DNA from: Spiroplasma endosymbiont of Polydrusus cervinus
Lineage (GTDB): Bacteria; Bacillota_I; Bacilli_A; Mycoplasmatales; Mycoplasmataceae
Reading direction: 5' to 3'
DNA length: 64,000 nt
Assembly: GCF_964019755.1 (NCBI RefSeq)
Contig: NZ_OZ026469.1
Coordinates: 62,001-126,000 of the forward strand
Shown: positions 54,361-64,000 of the stretch, piece by piece
Numbering within the stretch: the stretch's first letter is position 1
How the letters are laid out: each line of letters starts with the position of its first letter
Translations under genes and position numbers: made by a program
The notes under the pieces: model-generated
Seen by the model: only the letters and a program-made list of their open reading frames with translations
Told to the model about the DNA's origin: nothing
The model's database searches: none

Positions 54361-54398
54361 ACCTTTTTATTAATACTTACTAAACAGGGTGCAGTCTA

Positions 54399-54472
54399 AT
54401 AATACCATAATTAGACCTTGCTTGGAAAATTTTACATCAAGACAATATTTTAAAAAAATTTTTTTAAATTAA
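54399..54472 (+). pseudogene. IS30-family transposase (SpV1 type), extreme 3' end
   Basis: Last ~24 codons only (TIIRPCLENFTSRQYF, KKIFLN). Confidence 0.7.
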
Positions 54473-54646
54473 ATTAGTGTTTGTTAAGATTAGTAAAATT
54501 TATTTTTTGTTGTGTTTAATTTTATAATTTTAAAAATAAATATTAAAAACAATATTTTTAATTTAATATTTTTTGTGATTATTGTTTTTTATTTTTAATT
54601 TGTTATAATTTTATTAACTTTTTATGATTTAGTTTTACAGTATACA
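54473..54646 (+). repeat. Plectroviral right-end region ending 10 bp before rsmA
   Basis: 3' flank of the IS30-type gene closing with TACAGTATACA at about 54646; the rsmA ribosome site AGGAG begins on the next bases. Confidence 0.65.
54582..54609 (+). promoter_or_regulatory. Outward promoter-like element, toward rsmA
   Basis: TTGTTT (54582-54587), 16-base spacer and TATAAT (54604-54609), 47 bases before the rsmA start. The repeat ends ten bases before the start codon, so any rsmA transcript must begin inside mobile sequence. Confidence 0.6.
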
Positions 54647-54655
54647 GGAGAAATA

Positions 54656-55522
54656 ATGAAAAAAAATCAAGAAATGGAAATAGAAGGTATTGTTGCCAAG
54701 AAAATTAAAGGGCAAAATTTTTTAACAAATCCTTATTTTATTAATTTAATTGTTGATAGTGCCTTTGATTTACCAAAAACAAATATTTTAGAAATTGGTC
54801 CCGGGATGGGAGCCTTGACAAGTTATATTTTGGCAAAAGGAAATAAACTTGTCTGTGTTGAAATTGATTCGGATTTAGTAAAATACTTAACAGTAAAATT
54901 TAAAGATCAAAACTTAAAAGTTATTGAGGCTGATATTTTGAATCTTGATTTAGAGACATTATTTTTAACAGAATTTTTCGATAATAATCCAATTAGTATT
55001 ATTTCTAATATTCCTTATTATATTACTTCACCAATTATTTTTAAATTATTAAAAATAAAAAATTCAAAAGTAACAGAGATTATTTTAATGATGCAAAAAG
55101 AAGTTGGAGAACGAATTATGGCACAACCAAATTTCAAAGCTTATAATAGCTTTTCGGTTGTTTGTCAGTTCTATAGTGATATTGAAAAAGTTAGTTTAGT
55201 TGGACGAAATAATTTTATGCCCGTTCCAAAAGTTGATAGTATTGTTTTAAAATTTAAATTAAATAAAAAATATCCAAGCTTAAAGGATGAAGAAGAATTT
55301 ATTAACTTTGTTCGGATGATGTTTGCAACAAAACGAAAAACAATTTTAAATAATTTATCAGGCATTGTTAATGATAAAACCTTAGCATCAGATGTTTTAC
55401 TGAAATTACACTATTCTTTAAATTTACGTTCTGAAAATTTAAGTTTAAATGATTTTTATATTTTATTTGTATATTGTAAAACTAAATCATACAGAGTAGA
55501 CTGCACCCAAAAGAGTAAGTAA
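54656..55522 (+). CDS. rsmA: 16S rRNA dimethyladenosine transferase with IS-derived tail
   Basis: Methylates two adenines near the 3' end of 16S rRNA; 288 residues as it stands. AdoMet motif LEIGPGMGALTSYI, acidic motif CVEIDSDLV, catalytic NIPYYITSPI, and the C-terminal FNFVRMMFATKRKT-type block (INFVRMMFATKRKTILNNLS) are intact. The start follows CAGGAG. After LSLNDFYILF the sequence is no longer rsmA: VYCKTKSYR comes from a plectroviral A-type end and VDCTQKSK plus stop from the left end of IS-A copy 10. Only the last few native residues are likely lost. Confidence 0.9.
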   Translation: MKKNQEMEIEGIVAKKIKGQNFLTNPYFINLIVDSAFDLPKTNILEIGPGMGALTSYILAKGNKLVCVEIDSDLVKYLTVKFKDQNLKVIEADILNLDLETLFLTEFFDNNPISIISNIPYYITSPIIFKLLKIKNSKVTEIILMMQKEVGERIMAQPNFKAYNSFSVVCQFYSDIEKVSLVGRNNFMPVPKVDSIVLKFKLNKKYPSLKDEEEFINFVRMMFATKRKTILNNLSGIVNDKTLASDVLLKLHYSLNLRSENLSLNDFYILFVYCKTKSYRVDCTQKSK

Positions 55523-55566
55523 AGAAAAAAAGTCTTTGCTAAACTTTAAAGGAGGTGCATTTTTAT

Positions 55567-55806
55567 ATGGCAAGAAAAGGACAAAAATTTAATAAATATA
55601 CAGCATATTTTCGAAAAATGATAGTACACGAGGTTAAAAATAATAGTATAAGTTTTATTGCAAAAAAATATCAAATTAATAAAAAAACTGTTGCTTCATG
55701 GTATGAAAATTTTAAGAAAGGAATTTTAAACACCAATAAAGGTCCAAAAGAATCATTTGAAAAAAAGAGATTTAAACCTATTACAAAGTTAGGTATGAAT
55801 TACTAA
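55567..55806 (+). pseudogene. IS-A orfA, frameshifted (copy 10)
   Basis: Two single-base insertions (near 55762 and 55778) change the end to FEKKRFKPITKLGMNY and stop before the slippery site, so no OrfAB can be made. Confidence 0.85.
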
Positions 55807-55810
55807 AAAA

Positions 55811-56689
55811 GCTTCATGACTTTTACAATTAAATAAAAGAAAAATTGTATCTTTTATCAAAGAAAACATTAATAAATATCCACTAAATTTATTACTTGAT
55901 ATAACAGATTTAAAGCGTAGTTATTGAGATAAATATAAAAATTATTCAAGTAATGGTAAGGATAGCGAATCATTAAAAAATATTGTAAAAGTCTATGAAG
56001 AAAATTTAAAACAATTTGGTTATCGTCGAATTACCAAATATTTAAAAGAAGATTATGGCATTGTTTATAATGTTAAGAAAGTATTGCGAATTATGAAAGA
56101 AAATAATATTCAAGCTGAATATGTAAAGCGTATGCGTAGAAAAATATTAATAAAACAAAATAGAAATAAAAATATAATTAAATATCCTGATTTAGTAAAT
56201 CGTAATTTTAATGATATTAAAGAAAGATTTTCAATTTTATTTACTGATGTAACTTATTTAATTTGAAATGGTAAAAAACATTATCAATCAACAATACTTG
56301 ATGGATATACTAAAGAAATTATTGATGTAAAATGATCAAAATTTAATAATAACAAACTTGTAATTGATAATTTAAATGATGCAATTAATAAAATTAAAAA
56401 AATAAAAAAAGATTTAAATAAAATAATAATTCATTCAGATTACGGATATCAATATACATCTAAAGATTACAATAGTAAATGTTTAGATAACAAAATTATA
56501 ATTTCAATGGGTAAAAATTATCATTGTGCAGACAACATTATTATTGAAAGTTTTCATTCATTACTTAAAAAAGGAACAATCCATAATAAAAATTATAAAT
56601 CTCATAATGAATATATTAATGATGTTAAAAAATGAAATAAATGATATTCAAACCAAAAAGAAAAATATATAATAAATGAAAGTTTGTAA
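55811..56689 (+). pseudogene. IS-A orfB (copy 10), not reachable by frameshifting
   Basis: The frame is open with the three catalytic residues (His to Tyr in HSDYGYQ next to the second Asp). Because orfA stops early it cannot be made as the fusion protein. Confidence 0.7.
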
Positions 56690-56727
56690 ACCTTTTTATT
56701 AATACTTACTAAACAGGGTGCAGTCTA

Positions 56728-56774
56728 AAGAGCAAAGACTTTTTTTCTTTACTTACTTTTTTGGGTGCAGTCTA
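56728..56774 (-). mobile_element. Solo left end of IS-A, inverted
   Basis: AAG, then AGCAAAGAC to GGGTGCAGTCTA. The junction with the right end of copy 10 is identical to that at 16093-16116 in inverted orientation. Confidence 0.8.
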
Positions 56775-57111
56775 TATTGTATTAACAATTTTAATGAAAA
56801 TGATTAAATAAATTAGTATTAGTAAATTTAGTTGTATTTTAACCGATAGAGGAAAATAATTTTATAGATGAAAAATAATAGAAAAACACTTTAAAATAAG
56901 AGTTTATTTTTGTGATCCTGGTAAACCTCGTCAGAAAGCATTAGTAGAAAGAATAAATAGAGATATAAGACGTTGATTGGCTCAAAATGAGTCATTAATT
57001 AATATTCGTAGTAGATTAAAATCTATTTTAGATATATTAAATACCACAATTAGACCTTGCTTGGAAAATTTTACATCAAGACAATAATTTAAAAAAATTT
57101 TTTTAAATTAA
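56775..57111 (+). pseudogene. IS30-family transposase (SpV1 type), 3' fragment
   Basis: Starts at IVLTILMKMIK, has TAA in place of the Glu of DRGKE, then reads RVYFCDPGKPRQKALVERIN to FKKIFLN. Confidence 0.78.
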
Positions 57112-57285
57112 ATTAGTGTTTGTTAAGATTAGTAAAATTTATTTTTTGTTGTGTTTAATTTTATAATTTTAAAAATAAATATTAAAAACAATATTTTTAA
57201 TTTAATATTTTTTGTGATTATTGTTTTTTATTTTTAATTTTTTATAATTTTATTAACTTTTTATGATTTATATTTTACAGTATAC
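57112..57285 (+). repeat. Plectroviral right-end region, convergent with gpmI
   Basis: Same 3' flank, ending TACAGTATACA. The -10 box is TTATAAT in a TTTTTATAAT context. A short mirror stretch (CACTGTAAAATATAAATACC) follows before the gpmI terminator. Confidence 0.6.
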
Positions 57286-57366
57286 ACTGTAAAATATAAA
57301 TACCAAATCAAATAAAAATGAATTCAAAATTGCAAAATATTTATTAATATCATAGCCGTTATATAA

Positions 57367-57392
57367 AAAAGATATTTTGCAATATCTTTTTA
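57367..57392 (-). terminator. Terminator of gpmI
   Basis: AAGATATT / AATATCTT stem with loop TTGC. On the minus strand it is followed by TTTTTT and lies just after the gpmI stop. Confidence 0.8.
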
Positions 57393-58967
57393 TTTTACAA
57401 TTAATGAAGGTTGTGTCATTTCTGCAGGAATTTCTTCCCCTAATAAATCTAAAATTGTTGGGGCAACATCAGCAATAGCTGGGTTATCTTCACGTAATTT
57501 GATTCCTGCTTTTGTAATAATAATTGGCACTAACTGGGAAGTATGTTTCTTATTTGGGCCACCAGTTTCGTCAATCATAACTTCAGCATTACCATGATCA
57601 GCGGTAATAATCATAATTCCATTAACTTTTTGGATTACTTCATAAATTTTACCAAGACAATTATCAATTGCTTTAACCGCTTTAATTACGGCGGGTAGCA
57701 TTCCAGTATGCCCAACCATATCACAATTAGCAAAATTTAAAATAATAACATCAAATTCATTGCTTTGAAGTTTGGTAATTAATTTATCAGTAATTTCATA
57801 TACTGACATTTCTGGTTTTAAATCATATGTGGATACTTTTGGTGATGGGATTAAATCTGCTGAGGCCCCAGGTAAAGTAATTTCTGCTTGAGTCGCTAAA
57901 CCATTTTTAAAATAATCTTTTCCCCCATCAAAGAAAAATGTAACATGCGCAATTTTTTCTGTTTCAGCAATTCGTAATTGACGATAACCTTTTTTGCTTA
58001 ATCATTCGCCTAACCCATTAACAACTTCAATTGGTTTAAAAGCAACATGTTTTGAAGCAACTGTTTCGGCATATTCCATCATTGAAACAAAATAAATATC
58101 TTTTAATTTTAGCGTAAAATAAGTTTCTGCTTCATTGCCTGGAAAAGCAGGATTTGTTAATGCTGAAGCAATGGCAATCGCACGATCAGGGCGAAAATTA
58201 GCAAAAAAGACCCCATCACCCGCTTTAATATATCCTTTTGGCGCATTAACATTATACGCTGGCATTAAAAATTCATCATTACGTCCAGCAGCATATTCGC
58301 GATCAATATATTCGATTGGATCACTAAATTCTGCCCCTTTTCTGGCAACTAAAACATCATAAGCCACTTGTACACGGTCATATTTTTTATCACGATCCAT
58401 CGCATAATAACGTCCCGCAATTGTGGCAATAACCCCAACTTTTAATTGTTCCTGTAATTGTTGAAATTGTTCAAGATAAATTTTAATACATTCTGGTTTA
58501 GTATCACGACCATCACCGAAAACATGTAAATATATTTCTTTTAAGCCTTCTTGCACCGCTAATTGATACGCAGCAAAAATATGGTTAACGTATGAATGAA
58601 CACCACCATCCGAAAATAATCCCATAATATGAAAAGCCCCATTATTTTTTTTCGCAAAATTAATTGCTGCTAAAATTTCTGGGTTTTGCTTAAATGTTCC
58701 ATCTTTAATTGCTTTATTAATTAAAGTTAATGATTCATATTTAATCCGCCCGGCTCCCAAATGAATATGGCCAACTTCAGAATTTCCCATTTGTCCTTCT
58801 GGCAAGCCCACTCATTCTCCCGAGGCATGCGCTGATACTAATGGATATTTTGCCTTTAACATTTCAACATTCACCATATGTCCTTGCGTAATAGCGTTCC
58901 CTTCCGCATCAGGGGCAATTCCTCACCCATCAAGAATTACCAATAAAATCGGTTGTTTTTCTTTCAT
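57390..58967 (-). CDS. gpmI: 2,3-bisphosphoglycerate-independent phosphoglycerate mutase
   Basis: 525-residue manganese enzyme interconverting 3- and 2-phosphoglycerate in glycolysis. N-terminal LVILDGWGIAPDAEGNAI, the phosphoserine segment GQMGNSEVGHIHLGAGR, and the metal sites DGRDTKPE, NFRPDRAI, NCDMVGHTG and ADHGNAEVM are all visible. The start ATG 58967 follows GGAGAAAGAGGAG. It is a single frame only with TGA as Trp. It follows the Cof-type phosphatase by 38 bases and has its own terminator. Confidence 0.95.
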
Positions 58968-59004
58968 TCTCCTCTTTCTCCTTTTTTCCTAAACAATTAT
59001 ATAA

Positions 59005-59817
59005 TTATTTTTTATCATTGAGAACATATTTTTCAATTATTTTTGCCACACCACCTGTTTCAACGCTACTTGTTACTTCCTTGGCAATGGCTTTAATTTG
59101 TTCTTGTCCATTACCCATTGCAATTCCTAAACCAACACTTTTAATCATTCAATAGTCATTCATACTGTCCCCAATTGCCATCATTTCCGATAAAGCAATC
59201 TTTCATTGGGTTGAAATTCATTTTAGTCCAGCTAATTTACTAATTCCAGGAGCATTTATTTCTGCTGTCTTTGCTACATTAATTGCAATCTCAATTTTCT
59301 CGGCACGAGCAGCAATAATAAATTGATCGTTTTCATCAACATCCATCACAATACATTTGTAACTTGTGTTCTGAATTTCAACTGCCGAATCATACTGAAT
59401 AAACTCCCCGTTAAAAAAGACTAATTCAGGATTTTGTTCCGCAACAGGATCAAAATTAACAATAACTTTTGTTAAATCATCAATATAACATCATAATTTC
59501 TTATAATATTTCTCTGCTAATTGAAATAAAAAATTAACTTGCAACACTGATAAAATTTGTTGATAAGCTATTTTATTGGCTTTAATATCATAAATACACG
59601 CCCCATTGAAACCAATAAAGTATTGCTGAAAATAATCCATTTTCACTCGTAATGCTTCAGATAAGGAAGTCAATACTGGCCGCCCTGTTGCAAAAACAAC
59701 TCGTACTCCCATTTCTTGTGCTTTAATAATTGGTTCAATATTTATTGCATGAATCTCTTGGTAAAAAGAACAAGCAGTACCATCCATATCCAATGCAATT
59801 AATTTAATCTTAGTCAT
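59005..59817 (-). CDS. Cof-type HAD family phosphatase
   Basis: 270 residues. HAD motif I LIALDMDGTACS, motif II VVFATGRP, and motif III/IV MMAIGDSMNDYWMIKSVGLG are complete; the C2-type cap lies between them. These enzymes dephosphorylate sugar phosphates or flavin precursors; the substrate cannot be told from sequence. The first motif has Cys-Ser where most have Leu-Leu. AAGTAGGGA lies before ATG 59817. Confidence 0.9.
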
Positions 59818-59913
59818 AATTCCCTACTTTCTATTTTAAAAAACTTATAATTATATTGTAAAAAAACCCATATTTGAAAATATGATTTAAAAGTTAATTA
59901 ATAATCCATACAA

Positions 59914-60819
59914 TTACTCCCTAATTGCTGTTTTAATTTCAGTGGCAGTTTCTGCTTTAAGTAATCAATCTTTAATTTGGGGACGAAAACCATAAATAGC
60001 TCCGACACAACTGCCTAAAATAATTAACACCCCAAACAGAGTAAGAAAAACAACTAACCCTGAGCGTGATTTTTTAGTTCAATTTTTACATTGACATTTA
60101 ACCTCGGTAGAATTAGCATCAATATTTAATTGATGACTTGTTTTGTTTCTTCCTGGTTGATTTTTATCATTGTTAATTAAATCTGCCGCTTTAACTGAAT
60201 TACCATTTTTAATATTAGCAATTTTTTCCGCAATTGTTTGATTTTGGACTCCTTGTCCTGTTGTTTGTTGGCCATTTCCTGGCGAAGAATTTAAACCCTG
60301 ACTATTTTGTTGTTCGTAGCAATTAACATTCCCGTGTTGTTGATATTGTTGTTGGAATGATGTTCCACTCTGATTAACATTATTGATTGCATTATAATTC
60401 TGAGCCCCAATATTTTGTTGATATTGTTGCACCCCAGAATTTTTTTGTGGTCCAAATTGTGGTGGACGTTGCATTAAATTTTGTTGTTGCAAATATTGTT
60501 GTGATTGCCCTCTTTCTGAAGTAGTTATCGGATGATAATTTTGATTAGAATTGTTTGGTTGATATTGTTGCACCCCAGAATTTTTTTGTTGTGAATATTG
60601 TTGTGATGAAACATTTTGTCCTAAATGTTGACCATATTGTTGTGCAATTTGTCCTCCTTCGACAGAATTCATTGGATTATAATTCTGATTAGAATTATTT
60701 TGTTGATATTGTTGTTGCGATGAAGCATTAAAAATATTTCCCTGGTTAAGAGAAACTTGTTGTTGATTACTTTCTGGTTTGTTGCCTAAACCATTATTAA
60801 AAGAATGTTTAAAATTCAT
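59914..60819 (-). CDS. Q/N-rich, low-complexity protein with C-terminal membrane anchor
   Basis: About 300 residues. Residues 10-190 are dominated by Gln, Asn, Ser and Tyr with irregular repeats such as KNSGVQQYQPNNSNQNYHPI and KNSGVQQYQQNIGAQNYNAI. A short charged part (IAEKIANIKNGNSVKAADLI) and KCQCKNWTKKSRSG lead to one helix, GLVVFLTLFGVLIILGSCVG, and a ~25-residue tail. The basic residues before the helix suggest the low-complexity part is cytoplasmic. The start at 60819 is favoured by GGAAGGG six bases before it; an in-frame ATG at 60843 has a weaker site. No family is recognised; prion-like composition. Confidence 0.75.
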
Positions 60820-60904
60820 TTTGTGCCCTTCCATTTTATTCATAATTACATACTCTTTATTTTCATATACTTTATACTATGATTATACCATAAAAGGCCC
60901 CCTT

Positions 60905-61915
60905 TTAAGATAATATTGCCTTTGTAAAAACATTGTTAATGATAATGCTTGGGCGTTTACAATTATATAAAATATCATATAAAGTTTCAAACAACGGTAA
61001 AGTAATATTATTAGCTTGCGCGTCTAACACAATTGTTTTACAAGTTAAAACTCCTTCGACTGTTTTTGGATAACTCGCTAAAACTTTTTCCGCATCATCA
61101 GCTTGGCCAATTTCAAAACCAAGAGTATAATTTCGTGATTTTTTAGAAGTAACCGTTAAAATTAAATCCGCTAAGCCGGCAAAGTTTAAAAAAGTTTCAA
61201 TCCGGGCTCCTTTTGCATTTGCAAAAAGTTTAATCTCATTTAATCCCATCGTAATTAATGATGCTTTAGCATTATCTGATTCATAAAGACCATTAAAGAT
61301 TCCTGAAGCAATAGCAACAGCATTTTTCAAGGCAACAGCATATTCAGCGCCAATCACATCAGTGTCAGCAAAAGTAACAAAATATTCATTATTAAACAAT
61401 CCTTGAACTTCTTGGGCAATACCAAGATCATTGGAAACTGCCATAATGCAAGTCGGTTTTCGTTGTAATACTTCCTTAGCAATACTTGGTCCATAAATAC
61501 CAGCATATGCTTTTAAAATGCTTGGACTAATTAATTTAACAATTGATTTTGATAAAATTTCATGTGTTTCAGGGTCTAAGCCCTTTGCAACATTAATGAT
61601 AACAACGGGTTTTTTCACTGTTTGATTAATTTTATCAATAATTGGTTTAATTGCCACAACAGGAATTCCTAAAATAATATATTCGGCATCTTCCACTGCT
61701 TCACCAAAATTTGTTGTTGCTTTAATTTCTTTATTAATTTTTAAATCCGCAAAAAAATGACGATTTAAATGATCATCATTAATATCATTAACTTCTTTGT
61801 TTTCAATACCATACATAATAACATTATGGTCGTTATCTGTTAAAACATTTGCTAAGACAGTTCCGTATGCACCGGTTCCAATAATAGTGATATTCTTTTG
61901 TTCTTTTTTCATCAT
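60905..61915 (-). CDS. gpsA: Glycerol-3-phosphate dehydrogenase [NAD(P)+]
   Basis: 336 residues making sn-glycerol 3-phosphate for phospholipid synthesis. N-terminal ITIIGTGAYGTVLANVL nucleotide motif (GAYG in place of the usual GAWG), VAKGLDPETHEILS, AGIYGPSIAKEV, and the catalytic-domain motif AVALKNAVAIASGIFNGL, with GLADLILTVTSKKSRNYTLG. The start MMKKEQ follows AATGAGG; 11 bases separate it from der. The cmk-der-gpsA order is typical of Firmicutes. Confidence 0.95.
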   Translation of the reverse strand: MMKKEQKNITIIGTGAYGTVLANVLTDNDHNVIMYGIENKEVNDINDDHLNRHFFADLKINKEIKATTNFGEAVEDAEYIILGIPVVAIKPIIDKINQTVKKPVVIINVAKGLDPETHEILSKSIVKLISPSILKAYAGIYGPSIAKEVLQRKPTCIMAVSNDLGIAQEVQGLFNNEYFVTFADTDVIGAEYAVALKNAVAIASGIFNGLYESDNAKASLITMGLNEIKLFANAKGARIETFLNFAGLADLILTVTSKKSRNYTLGFEIGQADDAEKVLASYPKTVEGVLTCKTIVLDAQANNITLPLFETLYDILYNCKRPSIIINNVFTKAILS

Positions 61916-61926
61916 AATCTACCTCA

Positions 61927-63243
61927 TTACTTTCTCTCTCTAAATAATATTTTCATTGGGACCCCATCAAAACCAAAATACTCACGAATTTGATTTTCAA
62001 AAAACCTTTTATAAGAAAAATGAATATATTTTGGATTATTACAAAACATAATAAAAGTCGGAATCATACTCTCGGGTTGTGTTGCATAATAGATTTTTAA
62101 ACGACCACCATTAAAATCTGGCGGGGGATTTAATAATTGAACTTTAACTAAAATTTCATTTAAAACACTAGTTTTAACCCGCTGGGTTAACCCAGCATAA
62201 ACTTCATCAATTGTTTGAAATAAAAGATGCAAACGTTTTTTTTCTAATGCCGAAACAAAAACCATTTTAGCATAATTTAAATATTTAAAATAACCGCGGA
62301 TACTTTTTTCAATTTTTTGCATTGACTGATCATCTTTTTCAGCTACCGCATCTCATTTATTAACAACTAAAATAATTGGTTTATTTTGTTCAAAGGCAAT
62401 TCCAGCAATATTAGTATCTTGATCAGTAATAGGAATTGTACCATCAATAATTAGTAAAACAAGATCACTTCGTTCAATAGCACTAACAGCCCGTAGAACA
62501 CTATATTTTTCGAGCTTTTCATAAACCTTTCCCTTGCGGCGAATACCAGCCGTATCAATTACAGTATAAAGTTGGGTATTTCGTTTAAAACTGGTATCAA
62601 TTGAATCGGTAGTTGTTCCCGCAATTGGTGAAACAATTACACGTTCTTCACCTAAAATGGCATTTGTTAAGGAAGATTTCCCAACATTTGGTTTTCCAAT
62701 TAATGAAAAATGAATCCCTTCTGTTTTTGGTTGAACGGGAATTTGATCTAAATGCGAAATTACTTGGTCTAATAAATCTCCCACCCCAATTCCATGGACT
62801 GCTGACACCGCAATTGGCTCGCCAAATCCTAATGTCATATATTCATACAATTCACTTTCTTTTTCTTGTTTATCATATTTATTAATAACTAAAAGAACTG
62901 TTTTTTTTGCTCGATATAAAATTTTAGCAATCATCTCATCATCGGAAGTAATCCCTTCTTTGTATGATAAAACAAAAATAATAATATCTGCTTCTTCAAT
63001 TGCAATTTCAGCTTGCATTTTAATTTTTTGGGCAAACATTGCTATATTATTTAACGTAATTCCACCAGTATCAATAATTAAAAATTCACGGGTCAATCAT
63101 TCTGAAAAAGCATAAATGCGGTCACGCGTCACACCAGGAGTATCTTCAACAATGGCAAGCCGATTTTTAATGATACGATTAAATAATGTTGATTTCCCAA
63201 CATTTGGCCGTCCTATAATTGCAACAGTTCCTTTTTGTGCCAT
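61927..63243 (-). CDS. der: Ribosome assembly GTPase Der (EngA)
   Basis: 438 residues with two tandem G domains and a KH-like C-terminal domain. G1: [33 protein letters not shown]2: [44 protein letters not shown]. The C-terminus contains [20 protein letters not shown] and [20 protein letters not shown]. It acts in 50S assembly. Its start immediately follows the cmk stop without a gap. Confidence 0.96.
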
Positions 63244-63915
63244 TTATTTCCCTGCTTTCTGATAAGTACTTACTACTTGATAAATTTTTGCTACTGTTTC
63301 AGCAAATGTTAATCCACTACTATCAATAACAATTGCGCCCGGGGCAATTGTTAATGGCCCTACTGTTCGGGTTGTATCAACATAATCCCGTTCAGTTAAT
63401 TTTGCTGTAATTTTTACTAAACTATTAGGAGTAATATGATTTTCCTTATTTTGATTTCATCGTCGTTCCGCACGCGCGACAATACTAGCTGTTAAATAAA
63501 TTTTTACTTCAGCATCAGGTACTATAACCGTTGTAATATCACGGCCAACAACAACATTCCCTTTCTTAATAACTAATTTTCGTTGCAAACAAACCATTGT
63601 TGTGCGAATAAAATCAATCCCCGTAATTTTGTTGATATTATCAAGAACGATATTGGTTTGTAACTTGTCAGTAACATCAACATTATTAACATAAACTTGA
63701 TTATTAATAACTTGATATTTAAAGTGTGCTAATTGTGCTTGCAATTGATGATGGTTTGTAAAATCAACGTCCCCTTTGACACAAAAATAAGTAAAGGCAC
63801 GATAAGTTAAACCAGTATCAATAAACTGATAATTTAATTTTTTAGCCAATTCATAACCAGCAGAGGATTTACCACTACCAGCTGGCCCATCAATCGCAAT
63901 ATTTATTTTCATCAT
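63244..63915 (-). CDS. cmk: Cytidylate kinase
   Basis: 223 residues phosphorylating CMP/dCMP. P loop IAIDGPAGSGKSSAGYELAK, substrate loop FIDTGLTYRAFTYF, and VVVGRDITTVIVPDAEVKIY with the conserved Arg-Asp; RDYVDTTRTVGPL is the C-terminal signature. Two ATGs (63915 and 63912) follow TAGGAGAAG; either may be used. The adjacent der gene begins at the base after its stop. Confidence 0.94.
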
Positions 63916-63930
63916 CTTCTCCTATTTTCT

Positions 63931-64000
63931 ATAACATAAAGATTAAAGCTATACAAACTATCAATAAAACAATTAGTAAAACCATCGTACTAAATAAAAC
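63931..64000 (-). CDS. Hydrophobic C-terminus of an upstream gene, partial
   Basis: Open to the window edge: VLFSTMVLLIVLLIVCIALI, FML and stop at 63931-63933. A C-terminal membrane segment of a protein that would be first in the cmk-der-gpsA group, 15 bases before cmk. Identity unknown. Confidence 0.45.

Larger units (their letters stand above)
53170..54398 (+). mobile_element. IS-A copy 11, complete
   Basis: 1229-bp copy with both frames open. The left flank is IS30-type sequence on the minus strand and the right flank is IS30-type sequence on the plus strand. There is no 3-bp duplication, so an inversion or recombination between two plectroviral copies has occurred around it. Confidence 0.9.
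55497..56727 (+). mobile_element. IS-A copy 10, defective
   Basis: 1231 bp, two bases longer because of insertions in orfA. It starts inside the rsmA tail. An inverted solo left end follows at 56728-56774. Confidence 0.9.

Overview
The window is a chromosomal segment of a mollicute of the genus Spiroplasma, most likely the Citri clade. TGA must be read as tryptophan (genetic code 4) to keep ldh, alaS, lgt, pgk, infB, nusA, der, pgsA and the others open. The DNA is very AT-rich. IS30-type transposase fragments resemble ORF3 of Spiroplasma plectroviruses (SpV1 type). Lipoprotein and secreted-protein leaders such as MKKLLSLLSLLTIIGTAMPT are typical of the genus. All names rest on recognition of motifs and family sequences; no database search was run.

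Housekeeping islands: ldh (220-1176); ruvX and alaS (4385-7553, minus); a HIT hydrolase (7829-8245); lgt-trxB-pgk (10774-14201); pyrH-frr (14526-15800); a large lipoprotein and a giant two-domain ABC permease (19380-25979); a YhaM-like exoribonuclease (27755-28696); lepA (36566-38368); pgsA plus an overlapping short-chain dehydrogenase (40641-42141); rimP-nusA-ylxR-ylxQ-infB (45528-49922, minus); a ten-segment transporter (51270-52433, minus); rsmA (54656-55522); and cmk-der-gpsA, a Q/N-rich membrane protein, a Cof-type phosphatase and gpmI (57390-63915, minus). They cover glycolysis and redox, lipoprotein and phospholipid synthesis, translation and RNA metabolism.

Between the islands almost everything is mobile DNA. 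A 1229-bp IS3-family element (called IS-A here) is present in eleven orf-bearing copies plus several solo left ends. It has two overlapping frames joined by a canonical A6G slippery site, ends TAGACTGCACCC, and 3-bp target duplications. Three copies sit inside other copies, and many junctions cluster in the element's own leader. A plectrovirus-like IS30 unit is present as nine truncated fragments. Its terminal repeats carry a promoter-like sequence that points into ldh, the HIT gene, pyrH, the lipoprotein, rsmA and others. Also present are an IS30-family gene with an altered DDE motif, remnants of a second IS3-family element, a broken ISLre2-type transposase, two MITE-like elements and a truncated phage terminase.

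Gene decay is widespread. rimP carries a premature stop, and rsmA ends in mobile-element sequence. A DNA methyltransferase is split by a TAA exactly where TGA (Trp) is expected. A secreted repeat protein is frameshifted in an A7 run just after its leader, and the terminase has a stop at codon 2.

No tRNA, rRNA or CRISPR array was seen. The strongest unusual signals are the self-nesting of IS-A, its derivatives bounded by two left ends, the outward promoters of the plectroviral ends, hairpins whose arms change in step between copies, and a 26-nt piece of one transposase gene found inside another.
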